Position numbers and translations under genes: made by a program | The notes under the pieces: generated by a model | Databases searched by the model: none | What the model was told of the DNA's origin: nothing | What the model saw: the letters and a program-made list of their open reading frames with translations, nothing else | Part shown: piece by piece, positions 29,243-37,375 of the stretch | Position numbering within the stretch: the stretch's first letter is position 1 | Layout: every line of letters begins with the position of its first letter | Assembly (NCBI RefSeq): GCF_015353075.1 | Contig: NZ_CP064187.1 | Span: forward strand, 1,302,001 to 1,366,000 | DNA length: 64,000 nt | DNA from: Rhizobium sp. 007 | Lineage (GTDB): Bacteria; Pseudomonadota; Alphaproteobacteria; Rhizobiales; Rhizobiaceae | Direction: 5' to 3'

Positions 29243-29270
29243 CTTGCGATTTTTCTAGGATGGTTCTAAA
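29243..29270 (+). promoter_or_regulatory. Promoter of the broken tRNA-Cys copy
   Basis: CTTGCG and TTCTAAA separated by 15 bases. The same pattern, with CTAGGAT between, lies in front of the intact inverted tRNA-Cys at 30865-30892, so both look like tRNA-Cys promoters. Confidence 0.55.
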
Positions 29271-29303
29271 CGCTCGCAACGGTTCGATTACTTGAACCTG
29301 TGA

Positions 29304-29342
29304 GCCTCGTGGCGGAGTGGTGACGCAGAGGACTGCAAATCC
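29304..29342 (+). pseudogene. 5' half of tRNA-Cys
   Basis: 39 bases identical to positions 2-40 of the intact tRNA-Cys (30792-30830, opposite strand), stopping just after the anticodon stem. Sequence beyond is unrelated, so this copy cannot fold into a tRNA. Confidence 0.9.
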
Positions 29343-29429
29343 ACAGCACATCCAATAAAATCAATGACCGTTCTGAATAAGCGCCATCATTTCAGGCGTT
29401 TTTCTTCGTTTTCCGACCATTGTTTTCAT

Positions 29430-29668
29430 TCAGATTTTTCGGCTGTTCAGAATGGCCGAAACGCTTTTTTGTGGCTTCCAAGACGCGCTTTTCCGTCTCC
29501 TTCGCATAAGCCACTCGAATGCCAGCACCGCGGCTGCCGCCAATTCCCCGCGCCCTTTCTCGATCGCACCATTGGCGAAGGCATAGACAGCTTCGCGATC
29601 CACATGGCCCTTGGTGTTTTTCTTTCGTCGCTTAAGCGTGACGCCGTCCCATGGGTTCGGCGTACCCA
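29430..29668 (-). pseudogene. Fragment of a phage tyrosine-type integrase
   Basis: Reading leftwards: NPWDGVTLKRRKKNTKG, VDREAVYAFANGAIEKG and AAAAVLAFEWLMR match the central core-binding/catalytic boundary of rhizobial phage integrases. N- and C-terminal parts, including the catalytic R-H-R-Y residues, are missing. It lies beside the tRNA-Cys half, where an integrase would be expected. Confidence 0.55.
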
Positions 29669-29728
29669 CGGCTCTGTCTGGTAGAGATCGTTTTCCGCTC
29701 TGGCGTATTTGGAAGCAGTGACCGACAT
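29666..29728 (-). pseudogene. N-terminal scrap of a phage gene (possible methyltransferase)
   Basis: ATG at 29728 begins MSVTASKYARAENDLYQTEP, resembling the start of phage adenine methyltransferase-like proteins, then breaks into the integrase fragment. Only about 21 codons survive. Confidence 0.4.
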
Positions 29729-29734
29729 GCCGCC

Positions 29735-30008
29735 GCCCTTTCATTCCTCTGCATGCGCAGCGCCATCAGAGGCTCTTGATACCGGGCAGCGTGGACCTTC
29801 ATCTCACGAACGCCCCAGCAAATCGCCAGCGCGCAGGCTTCGGCCGCATTGTGAGCGAGCGTCTTCTGCGGAGGGAGCTTGATGCCGATGCGCTCGCATT
29901 CGGAGACGGCGGCGCTCTTCCAGTCCTTCTTGCCCTTGTTGTCCAGCGGCGGCTTGAAGGTCTGGCCGTAGAACGCCTTGCGCCAAGTGCCAGGGGGAGC
30001 GTGCCTTA
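29735..30008 (-). pseudogene. C-terminal fragment of a RuvC-like phage resolvase
   Basis: GTWRKAFYGQTFKPPLDN, then SECERIGIKLPPQKTLAHNAAEACALAI, resembles the last third of RuvC-like endonucleases, with the catalytic-type Asp/His region HNAAEA. The N-terminal nuclease core is absent. Confidence 0.5.
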
Positions 30009-30238
30009 GGGAACGCCGAAATTGGCGATCGTCGAGACAATGGCCGTGGTCGCCACCCATGGATAAATGAGTGCGTCGGCGCTGGTGTTGCCGATCTTGG
30101 CGAGGGATTGCTCCTCCAGCACCACAAAATCAGGCTTGCCGTGCTCATATGAGGGCAGCCACCTTCAAGCCGATCCGGATGGAGATATGCGGCTGGTTCT
30201 CCGGCCAATCCCAGGATGCCCCGAGCTCGACCATGGCC

Positions 30239-30554
30239 CTATTTCAGTTCATTGGCCGTGATCAGCAGGGCCTTGTACTTGCCATCCGGTCCCATGCCAT
30301 GCATCTGGCGCGGGCCTCCGACGTAGATCTCAAGCCGTGGCGACCAGCTTTCGCCCATCTCGAACCAATCAACCCCATCATCTCCGCTGCCGGTGGCACG
30401 CGGGCCAAAGATGGGTTCGTGTGCATTGAGCTGTTCTTCCGATACGTTCGTTAGATCGATGGTTTGGATACGTCCGCCGTCCTTGCCGGTGTGTTGAATA
30501 CTGGCGAGCGTGGAATGCATGTAAGGCGCTGCATCCTTCGCGATCGACGCTGCA
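30239..30554 (-). pseudogene. Terminase-small-subunit-like fragment fused to an unknown segment
   Basis: Counterpart of the gene at 41378-41854, lacking its first ~50 residues. The surviving part begins ASIAKDAAPYMHSTLASIQH and ends MGPDGKYKALLITANELK. No start codon fits. Confidence 0.65.
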
Positions 30555-30757
30555 GCATGCCGAGTGCGCACGTCTTGCCAGCAGACTGTGGAAAAAAATC
30601 GGTTCAAAGCTGCTGCCGCTGAAGACGGAACCGAGGGGCTGAAACGGGGACGCATTACCACACCTCGTTTTGGTGTGGCGGAACGGTTCAAGTCCAGATT
30701 GCCACCTGAGAACAGCTGCGGCAAAATCAAGCACTTACAGGTGGGTGAAAAGATGAT

Positions 30758-30831
30758 TGGAGGCCTCGCCCGGAATTGAACCGGGGTACAAGGATTTGCA
30801 GTCCTCTGCGTCACCACTCCGCCACGAGGCC
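30758..30831 (-). tRNA. tRNA-Cys (anticodon GCA)
   Basis: Minus strand: GGCCTCG acceptor pairs with CGAGGCC, discriminator T, encoded CCA; anticodon loop CTGCAAA gives GCA; T arm GGTTCAATTCC. Complete 74-base gene, inverted relative to the half copy at 29304. Confidence 0.95.
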
Positions 30832-30864
30832 ATCCGTAAGCGTTTTATGCTGTGGTGGCGCGGA

Positions 30865-30892
30865 TTTAGAATGATCCTAGGAGAAGCGCAAG
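30865..30892 (-). promoter_or_regulatory. Promoter of tRNA-Cys
   Basis: CTTGCG (30887-30892) and TTCTAAA (30865-30871) on the minus strand, about 34 bases from the tRNA 5' end; shares the CCTAGGAT spacer with the broken copy's promoter. Confidence 0.55.
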
Positions 30893-30954
30893 GGGGTTCA
30901 GTCTGAATACGGTCCTTTTTTCATTCTGAATAACCGTTTTCCGAATGTTCTCGG

Positions 30955-30980
30955 ACCCCGCAGAGTTGACTGCGGGGTTT
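30955..30980 (+). terminator. Strong hairpin with T-rich tail
   Basis: ACCCCGCAG-AGTTGA-CTGCGGGGT followed by TTGTCTTT. The T-tract is on the plus side although the neighbouring genes are leftward, so its client is unclear. Confidence 0.6.
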
Positions 30981-31003
30981 GTCTTTAACGGACTGCGAGA
31001 TTT

Positions 31004-31258
31004 TTACTGGCAGTTGCCGGCGGCATTTTTAACCTGACCCGGTGCGCAGTCGGAAGACTCTTGCTTGCCTTGGGAATCCTTGTCTTTATCGGAAGAGCTC
31101 GTCCCAGAGGTTGAAGTACCAGATCCGGTACCGGAACCTGAATTGTCGCCGGACTGGCCAGAACCACTAGTTCCGCCAGAACCACCACTGGCCTGAGCCA
31201 TGGCCGAAGTTGCAAGGCCGATCGAAAGTACAGAGACGGTGAGGAGTTTCAGAAGCAT
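31004..31258 (-). CDS. Exported Ser/Gly-rich small protein
   Basis: 84 residues. Signal peptide MLLKLLTVSVLSIGLATSAMA, then a Gly/Ser/Thr-rich stretch (GGSGGTSGSGQSGDNSGSG), an acidic/Lys-rich segment and a C-terminal CAPGQVKNAAGNCQ with two Cys. Typical of secreted rhizobial small proteins of unknown role. AGGAT precedes the start. Confidence 0.75.
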   Translation of the reverse strand: MLLKLLTVSVLSIGLATSAMAQASGGSGGTSGSGQSGDNSGSGTGSGTSTSGTSSSDKDKDSQGKQESSDCAPGQVKNAAGNCQ

Positions 31259-31283
31259 TGGATGATCCTCCCATTAGCTTCAG

Positions 31284-31526
31284 TTATGATCCATCCTCAA
31301 CACCATGGCTCTCATGATGTTCCGGGTTAGTGTCGGAGATGTGATCGATGTAGGCAGCGTTTAGCCGCGCGGCTATGTCGTCTGCCTCCTCACGGGACAA
31401 TCCAGTGAGCTTGCATCCGGATGCCTCGACAGGCAGGCCCGTTTCCTTGTCCAGCACTGACCATGAGCGATCTATCTGTTGCACGGACGCGGCCTTCGGT
31501 CCCTTTGTCAATCTGCGGCGAACCAT
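31284..31526 (-). CDS. Small protein of the W-[ST]-V-x-D-x-x-TG family
   Basis: 80 residues; SWSVLDKETGLPVE then LTGLSREEADDIAARLN. The same layout is found in the proteins at 43239 and 44384. Family unnamed as far as I know; the fold is probably a small beta-sheet followed by a helix. Lies just downstream of ligD-type gene in the same direction. Confidence 0.7.
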   Translation of the reverse strand: MVRRRLTKGPKAASVQQIDRSWSVLDKETGLPVEASGCKLTGLSREEADDIAARLNAAYIDHISDTNPEHHESHGVEDGS

Positions 31527-31577
31527 GGGAACCTCCCGTCGCCGAACTTCCGCGGCAACGACCGGGTTCCTTCGCTT

Positions 31578-32621
31578 TCATTCAATCTCATAAATATCCG
31601 CATTCTCCTCCGGATCGCGCAGCCCTTTATAGGATGATTGCCGCAGCTTGCCGTCATGCGTCCAGGCGCGATATTCGACCTCGGCAACCAGCGTCGGCTT
31701 CACCCAAACGATATACTTGCGTCGACCGGAATATTCGACCGGCGGCTTCTTCACTTTCAGCTTGTCGAGAGCTTCCCGCAGCTCATGCGCCGTGCCTTCA
31801 TTAAAGCCAGTCCCGACCGATCCGACATAGACCAGCTTCTTGCCCTGGCGTGCCGCGAGCAGCAGTGAACCGATTCCGGCACGCGCAACAAAGGAATGCT
31901 CGTAGCCGACGATCGCAAAGCCTTCGCTCTGGATGCATTTGATCTTCTGCCAGTCGCCACGCCGGCCGGAGCGATAGGTGCTCTCCCGGTCTTTCGCGAT
32001 GATGCCCTCAAGGCCGTGCTCGCAGGCAGCAAAATACAGCCGGTCTCCGTCTGCCTCGATCTCTTCCGAAAGCCGGATGACATCGTCCCGGCTCTTGATC
32101 AGCCCCTCCAAGAGATGCCGCCGCGCGGTGAATTCCAATGGCCTCAGATCATGGCCGTCGAAATAGAGAAGGTCGAAGGCCATGAAGATCGCTTCGCTTG
32201 AGATGCACTTGCCGCCCCGGTCGCCGAGCGATTGCTGAAGCAGCCCGAAGTCCGATCGGCCTTGCTCGTCGAGGACGACCGCCTCGCCATCAAGGATCGC
32301 AGTCGCCACATCGAGCTTCTTCGCCGCTTTTGCGATGGCCGGGAAGCGATCCGTCCAATCGTGGCCGCCTCTGGTGATAATGCGAACGCCCTTCGGCTCG
32401 ATGTGCACCGCAAGGCGATAGCCGTCCCACTTGATTTCGAAAGCCCACTCCGCCCCTTTGGGTGGTCTGGGTTTCAGCAGCGCCAGACACGGCTCTATGC
32501 GTTCTGGCATGGGATCGAGGGGAAGATTAGGCTGCGCGGGATCGCGTGGCTTGCGTGGCCGGGATCGAACCGGCGCGTTGGCATCGCTGAGGAGAGGCTT
32601 TGATTTTGGCGGCCTAGACAT
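31578..32621 (-). CDS. ATP-dependent DNA ligase, LigD ligase-domain type
   Basis: 347 residues. Adenylation motif EIKWDGYRLA with the catalytic Lys (about residue 64), ILDGEAVVLDEQG (motif III region), EGIIAKDRESTYRSGRRGDW (IV/V) and the OB-fold part with YVGSVGTGF and RKYIVWVKPTLVAEVEYRAWT. It has only the ligase domain, with no polymerase or phosphoesterase domain and no ku gene alongside, so it may act in accessory end joining. A 12-residue relic of the same family lies at 27235. Confidence 0.9.
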   Translation of the reverse strand: MSRPPKSKPLLSDANAPVRSRPRKPRDPAQPNLPLDPMPERIEPCLALLKPRPPKGAEWAFEIKWDGYRLAVHIEPKGVRIITRGGHDWTDRFPAIAKAAKKLDVATAILDGEAVVLDEQGRSDFGLLQQSLGDRGGKCISSEAIFMAFDLLYFDGHDLRPLEFTARRHLLEGLIKSRDDVIRLSEEIEADGDRLYFAACEHGLEGIIAKDRESTYRSGRRGDWQKIKCIQSEGFAIVGYEHSFVARAGIGSLLLAARQGKKLVYVGSVGTGFNEGTAHELREALDKLKVKKPPVEYSGRRKYIVWVKPTLVAEVEYRAWTHDGKLRQSSYKGLRDPEENADIYEIE

Positions 32622-32739
32622 GAAACGGCTTGACCCTACGCTGAACTAGCGCCATTTCATATGTAGCTCGGGCGGGAGCTTTCCGTAACATGCAGGCGTC
32701 GAAACCTCTAGACGAGGAGAGGATGACGCATGGCCGTGC

Positions 32740-33042
32740 TTAAAGCTGTTCAGCGGCCTCGACCATAAATTCGCGCATCTTTGCTGCGACGTCCTGCTCG
32801 CTGATACTGTGACCTGCCGCTTGAAGATCAGAGAGAGCTTTCAAGAGAACTCCAGCGTCCCCACCACCTTTGAAGCGGGCATCAGTGATTTCATCGGCGT
32901 AACCTGCAACGTCATCCCGACCAATGAGGCCCGCGATCCACTTCGCCAAAAGCCTGTCGTGACGAGATTTGAGCTTGATGGTCCTCTCGGAGTCCTGGAA
33001 GTATTGGTCTTCCATTCCCTTTTTGCGGTCTCTAAAATCGGC
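32740..33042 (-). CDS. DUF1476 (ATP synthase inhibitor zeta-like) protein
   Basis: 100 residues. MADFRDRKKGMEDQYFQDSE, then KSRHDRLLAKWIAGLIG and SEQDVAAKMREFMVEAAEQL follow the DUF1476 pattern throughout. ATG at 33042 has AGGAGG six bases upstream. In Paracoccus this family's zeta subunit inhibits F1-ATPase; this sequence, lying in an accessory zone, is probably a second divergent paralogue, so the same function is not assured. Confidence 0.8.
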   Translation of the reverse strand, partial: ADFRDRKKGMEDQYFQDSERTIKLKSRHDRLLAKWIAGLIGRDDVAGYADEITDARFKGGGDAGVLLKALSDLQAAGHSISEQDVAAKMREFMVEAAEQL

Positions 33043-33379
33043 CATTATTTTCCTCCTCATTTGTGTTATCGCGAAACCGCTCAATGCCGTGTTTGCGGAA
33101 ATTAATGGCCTCCACCGACGGACGGGCTTTGGACCATAGGCGACATATCCAACTATTTCGAAGGTCGATCTTTAAAGAACGGTCAATATTTCGCCTCTGA
33201 AGTAATCTAACACAGTTGAACGCTCAGCACCGAAATTAACTTGATGATTGGCGATGTTCATGCCGGCCGCAAAACGCCACGCGCATGACAATGAAGCGGG
33301 AGAACCCGGTGGTAGTTGTTGAAACGCCGAGGGGACGGACATCCTGAACGACGGGCACAGATCGGCGCCGGCCGCGAAC
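33043..33379. other. Spacer without a gene
   Basis: No supported coding sequence; boundary between ligase-side genes and the phage patchwork. Confidence 0.4.
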
Positions 33380-33508
33380 ATCCACGAGAATCACTACTGC
33401 GACCATGAGGACGCCAACGGCATCCGCTGTACGGAATGGGGCGATTACGGCTTCGAGGAGAGCAAGACGATCACGCGCTCTGGTATTGCCGGGGACATCA
33501 GCCGCTGA
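33380..33508 (+). pseudogene. Scrap of a small Cys-containing phage protein
   Basis: The frame reads ENHYCDHEDANGIRCTEWGDYGF before a TGA at 33508, with paired Cys residues spaced as in small phage zinc proteins. No start codon. Confidence 0.35.
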
Positions 33509-33637
33509 ACTATCGCGGCCTGGCGCCGCATGACGGTGAGCGATCCTTGATCGGCGAATAGGCCGCCCTACCATATGACCGGTCTCCCACTCTGCGGCGG
33601 CTGTCCTATCCAGCGAAGATTTTGGGAGGGACGCATA

Positions 33638-33760
33638 ATGGGTGATCCCGATCGATATTCCGGAAAGCCCCCGAAACGGGGATGCGGCGTGTGGATACTG
33701 ATAGGGATGGCAATGGCATTAGCGCTTCTTAGTGCGTTGCTCTTAGGCTTTTTGGGCTAG
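33638..33760 (+). CDS. 40-residue single-pass membrane protein
   Basis: ATG at 33638 with GGGAGG upstream. A basic N-terminus (YSGKPPKRGCG) precedes one transmembrane helix (VWILIGMAMALALLSALLLGFLG). Too short for family assignment. Confidence 0.5.
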   Translation: MGDPDRYSGKPPKRGCGVWILIGMAMALALLSALLLGFLG

Positions 33761-33943
33761 CCTCGCCCGCGCATCAGATTGCCGGTTGATTCTTCAGCGT
33801 CGTCTGACCGTACGCTACCGGACAGGAACGCTGTTGCTGTTTCGTTCGTTAAAGCAGTGGATTGCGTGGTATGTCATCATCCCGGCCGCATCTGACGGCC
33901 ATTCCAGACGCCGCGCATCCAGCCAGTCCACGCTGGCGGCCTA

Positions 33944-33982
33944 GCCCTGCACGCACCCTCCTTAGCAGCAGGGCCTTTTTCT
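33944..33982 (+). terminator. Probable rho-independent terminator
   Basis: GCCCTGC and GCAGGGC enclose a 17-base loop and are followed by CTTTTTC. Confidence 0.6.
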
Positions 33983-34805
33983 TCGTAAACCGTCCGAAAC
34001 CGTACTACGCCTTTTGGGCTAGTTTGCCCGGGCTGCGCTGTCTGGCATTCTGCTAGCGGGACTCAAAGACCATGGGTTCGAGTGTGGCAGGGTTTTGAAG
34101 GTTCCCTGTGGCACGAGGTGCGGACCCGGGCTCGCTATTCTAACCTTTGGGCGAGCCCTCGTCGTAAATCCTCTGCACATCGACACTTTTCAAAGCGCGT
34201 CTTCGTAGCCTCGGTTTGCACGCCGAAGTCGCGCCGGACGAGGTCGTGGAGCGTGTTCAAAGCACATAGACCCGCGTATAGGTCATCCCCTCCTCATTGA
34301 TATCCGATCCGTCCTCCCGGCCAATAGTCAGGTCGGGAGCCGTACTGTTATGGTCAGGGTACATCGTCCCGCGAGGCCGTTTCCCCCGATCGGCCTCACA
34401 AATGGATCAGCATGACGTGCGGCACTTCGAGAGGTAGACCGCCGAGGATTGTGACCATGACACAGAAAATCGAAATCGATCTCGTCCCGTTGAAGCTGTT
34501 CTCCAGGCGCGTATCGGAAGGCTGGACCAGGAAACCAGGCTATCCACTCCAGATGCCGCCAGATTGTCTATCAGCGCCGAATATGGGCTCTGAGGCATAT
34601 GTGAAACGGCCCGTGCTGCAAGGCTTTTCTTTGGTGGAACTCGGATACGGAGACACGCGGCGGCCCGTTTCCGGCATTTCCAGATCGTCCTTCTCGGCAG
34701 CAGTTTTCTTGAGATTTCACTTCGGCATGCCCGACTTCCCAGTTCGTAAGGAGCAAGGGTGAGTCCGCCTTGTTAAGGCCTCGAGGAGCTGTCCCGGGCT
34801 ATACA
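33983..34805. other. Fragmentary phage-type sequence without a supported gene
   Basis: Open frames on both strands change repeatedly. The best is 34457-34762 plus (starting MTQKIEIDLVPLKLFSRR), which appears to be a join of two or more pieces. Nothing can be named. Confidence 0.35.
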
Positions 34806-35275
34806 TTAAGGCCGGACGATCGGCGTCTTCCACATGGTCTTGTTCGTTCGATCCTGGGCATCGTCGAGCTTGCTGCTCAACACCTCGACGCGGGTAGCGA
34901 CCTTGTTGATGCTCTCGATCGCCGTATCCAGCTTGCCGCCGAACGATTCCACGACGCGATCGATCCGCTTGTTCGTTTCGGCGACAGCCGTCTTGTTCTC
35001 GGTGATCTGCTCGATCATGCGGGACTGCTGGAACTGCAGCGGCGCGATCTGGCCGATCTGGTTGTTCATGCCGTCGAGTGTCGTCTGATAGGTCTTCTGA
35101 CGGTCCTTGCGGTCGGCAGCTTCCCGGTCAAAGCGCTCTCCCAACTCCGCCTGTGTTTTCTGCATGTCGTCGATGGTGTTGCCGAGGTTGAACCAAACGC
35201 CGCCGAGCGCAAACGCATTAATCGCAACGCCGCCGATGATGGCGATGAAATGAACCGGGTTGATCTTCGGCTTCT
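34806..35275 (-). pseudogene. Phage membrane-anchored coiled-coil protein, 5' truncated
   Basis: Leftward frame with one transmembrane segment (FIAIIGGVAINAFALGGVWF) then about 110 residues of coiled coil (TLDGMNNQIGQIAPLQFQQS and IESINKVATRVEVLSSKLDD). Such proteins occur near phage holin/lysis genes. The beginning is cut at about 35275, where unrelated sequence starts; the remaining internal ATG at 35165 would omit the membrane segment. Confidence 0.6.
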
Positions 35276-35276
35276 C

Positions 35277-35540
35277 TACTTCGATAAGTTAGCAGAAACG
35301 CTGAGGGATAAGCTGCCTACGGCTGTCGATTGCGTTCTTCTGTGGGAAACTCCCGTTCCATATTTGCGCGCCATTTATCCGGAAGCGCTCATCGTCAGCC
35401 AGATGCCTGGATCTTTTGCGCGCGCACCATACCCACATACGGTGGTCTTTGACACTCTTGGACTATACCGCGAAGGTACGATGTTCACGCATGCCGCGGA
35501 CACCATCGTCGATGAAGAAAACCCTTGGACCGGTGCGAAG
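35277..35540 (+). pseudogene. Internal fragment of an unidentified gene
   Basis: YFDKLAETLRDKLPTAVDCV, LLWETPVPYLRAIYPEALIV and GLYREGTMFTHA form a convincing protein segment of about 85 residues, perhaps glycosyltransferase-like, without start. It runs in frame into an HNH nuclease tail. Confidence 0.45.
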
Positions 35541-35810
35541 ACGAGGTCCGTTCATAAGCACCGATGGCTTTGGGAGAAGGCCAACGGTCCCATCCCTGAA
35601 GGGCATGTCTTGAAGTGCCTCGACGGAGATAAGACGAACTGCGACCCATCGAACTGGGAACTGATCTCGCGCGAAGTTGTGCCGCATCTCAGTGGCCGCT
35701 TTGGCTTTGCATACGACCAAGCGGAACCGGAGGTGAAGCCGGCAATGATGGCGGTCGCGAAGCTCAAACACGCCGTCAAGCAGGCTAGATCCAAGGCGAG
35801 GTCAGCATGA
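35541..35810 (+). pseudogene. HNH endonuclease C-terminal fragment
   Basis: KHRWLWEKANGPIPEGHVLK, CLDGDKTNCDPSNWELI carries the H-N-H type zinc/catalytic arrangement; the rest ends in a basic helix (AVAKLKHAVKQARSKARSA). A second, shorter copy of this tail is at 42420-42512. The N-terminal half is replaced by the preceding fragment, giving a chimeric frame. Confidence 0.65.
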
Positions 35811-35857
35811 ACGAGTTCGCACTCGGAGCCATACCCGTCGGCGGCGGCTTCATCGTA

Positions 35858-36115
35858 CTAAGCCAGCATTTTTGCATCCGCGGCAGCGTTTACAAAAGCC
35901 TGTCTCGCGAGTTCAAGACTCCCATGCATGCACACGGCAGCCAAACACAGTTGCCTCGCCTGTGCGTAAAGCTCGCACCGCTTTTCGGGCCAACGGTGGT
36001 TCAAGCATTCCAATGCAGTATCCGGCCCAGAGATCTCCTGTCGGATGCCATTTCCGACGCGCACATGGACTGGCGCACTCCAAGTGACCCCGAAATCAAC
36101 CCTGATGACAGCCAT
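35858..36115 (-). CDS. DUF982 family protein (copy 1)
   Basis: 85 residues. WSAPVHVRVGNGIRQEISGP, then ALECLNHRWPEKRCELYAQARQLC and a C-terminal AFVNAA helix match DUF982, a family strongly expanded in rhizobia, with unknown function. It is complete, unlike its surroundings. It directly follows the first codons of a gene starting MNEFA (35807), as does copy 2. Confidence 0.8.
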   Translation of the reverse strand: MAVIRVDFGVTWSAPVHVRVGNGIRQEISGPDTALECLNHRWPEKRCELYAQARQLCLAAVCMHGSLELARQAFVNAAADAKMLA

Positions 36116-36219
36116 CTGAATTCCCCGGTTTTTACGGCGTCGAACCTTCCTGGAGGGGCAAATGTTCCATGGAAGATCGGCACCAATGTCGCTTTTGGTT
36201 TGAATGAAGGATTAGACGT

Positions 36220-36518
36220 ATGACCAACTGTTTCGCAGCAGGAGCAATGAAGCGCGGCCACGGCTGGATCGCCTATTATCGCCGTGTGCATGACGCCGAG
36301 AACCGAGTCCTTCGCGACGGCCGGCCACGACATCATCTTCGAGACGGTAGCCGAGGCGCTCAAGGCCGCGAATGCCGAGTTCCTGAAATACCTCAACAGC
36401 CCGATCACCGGCATCTCCTCCATGGGCGGCAGCAAGAAGAGCGTGGCGAAGAAGGCTGCGGAGAAATTATTCCGGGGCGGCGGGAAGACTGTCGAGGTTG
36501 GGCGCAAGAGGTTACGGC
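36220..36518 (+). pseudogene. Frameshifted phage hypothetical gene
   Basis: MTNCFAAGAMKRGHGWIAYY begins in one frame; from about 36310 the sensible protein (SFATAGHDIIFETVAEALKA, then LNSPITGISSMGG) continues in the next frame, so a frameshift splits it. Confidence 0.6.
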
Positions 36519-37058
36519 ATGAACATCTCCACCAAACCCACCAGAGGCCGGAAGATCGATGTCGAAGCCATGGCGAAACTCTGGAACAGCGGGCTATCCG
36601 CCGGGCAGATTGCGGATCGCATCGGAATATCCCGGTGCGCTGTCTCCGGTCATATCCATCGCCACAGGGATTTGTTCGAGCCGCGGGGACGTGACAATCA
36701 GCCGGTCGGCAAGCGAGGCGGCGGCAGGAAACGGCAGGCAAAGCCACACATCGCCCCGGTGACGGGCAGCAACGACGGTCGCCGAATCCACACGAAGAAC
36801 CTGCACAAAGCCCGCATGGAGGCCGCAAGACGTGAGGCAGAGGAATTCGAGGCCGGAACATCCCCGCTGCTGCAGATCCACGTCAGCGATGAAGAGCGAA
36901 TCGCCAACGGCAAGGAGCTTCATGATCTCGGCGTTCATCAATGCCGTTGGCCGTTGAATAACGGCTCGCCCTTTCTGTTTTGCGCTGATGCGACCGGCGG
37001 CGAGCTTTACTGCTGGCATCATATGAACCGAGCCCATCGGCCGAAGGGGAGCGAATGA
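36519..37058 (+). CDS. GcrA-like regulator
   Basis: 179 residues. An N-terminal HTH (VEAMAKLWNSGLSAGQIADRIG, ISRCAVSGHIHRH) and a C-terminal CRWPLNN plus CADATGGELYCWHH element match the GcrA family, which in Caulobacter acts with sigma70 on methylated promoters. Phage copies are common and may redirect host transcription. ATG at 36519 with AAGAGG upstream; its stop overlaps the next start (ATGA). Confidence 0.85.
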   Translation: MNISTKPTRGRKIDVEAMAKLWNSGLSAGQIADRIGISRCAVSGHIHRHRDLFEPRGRDNQPVGKRGGGRKRQAKPHIAPVTGSNDGRRIHTKNLHKARMEAARREAEEFEAGTSPLLQIHVSDEERIANGKELHDLGVHQCRWPLNNGSPFLFCADATGGELYCWHHMNRAHRPKGSE

Positions 37059-37375
37059 CGGACCTCTTCGGCTTCGAGATGCACCGTGATGCTGAGTTTC
37101 ACGGCCGGAACCGGCTGACGCTTACCAGGCGCTGGGGCGGAGGTCCGCAGGCCTGTGCTGCGCATCAGGTGTTCGTCTGCTGGGGCGCCATCGCGTGGGA
37201 TGATCTTTGGATCGACCATGTCGTCGAGGAGATACAGTCAGGCGAAGGACCATACCCTGACCTGTGGTGCTGGGGCATGACATCAAGCGGAGCGCCTAAG
37301 CATCCGATGGCGCGCGGTAAGCACCGCATCCCAGCTGATCAGAAGGAAATTCTTTGGAAAGCGGCTGGCATATGA
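37055..37375 (+). CDS. DUF1643-like protein with internal deletion
   Basis: 106 residues. The start (NRLTLTRRWGGGPQACA) is the beginning of DUF1643; the end (WCWGMTSSGAPKHPMARGKH) is its C-terminal part; the conserved middle with the NPSTAD element is missing. The frame is retained, so a shortened product could be made. Overlaps gcrA-like and the next gene by four bases each. Confidence 0.6.
   Translation: MTDLFGFEMHRDAEFHGRNRLTLTRRWGGGPQACAAHQVFVCWGAIAWDDLWIDHVVEEIQSGEGPYPDLWCWGMTSSGAPKHPMARGKHRIPADQKEILWKAAGI

Larger units (their letters stand above)
29727..30554 (-). repeat. Left copy of ~0.8-kb inverted duplication
   Basis: Closely similar to 41532-42325 in opposite orientation. Encodes (leftward) the terminase-small-subunit-like tail, an unknown segment ending LLITANELK, two further short scraps (DFVVLEEQSLAKIGN at about 30110) and a resolvase-like tail. 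The right copy lacks about 34 bases near its end and a single base in the resolvase part. Confidence 0.85.

Noticed and set aside
34030..34090. tRNA-like string with GGGTTCGAGT and an ACTCAAAGA loop
   Set aside because: No pairing acceptor or anticodon stems could be built; not a tRNA.
34770..35810. A 346-codon open frame on the plus strand
   Set aside because: Its first half is antisense to the coiled-coil phage gene and only the part after 35277 reads like protein; it is a join, not one gene.
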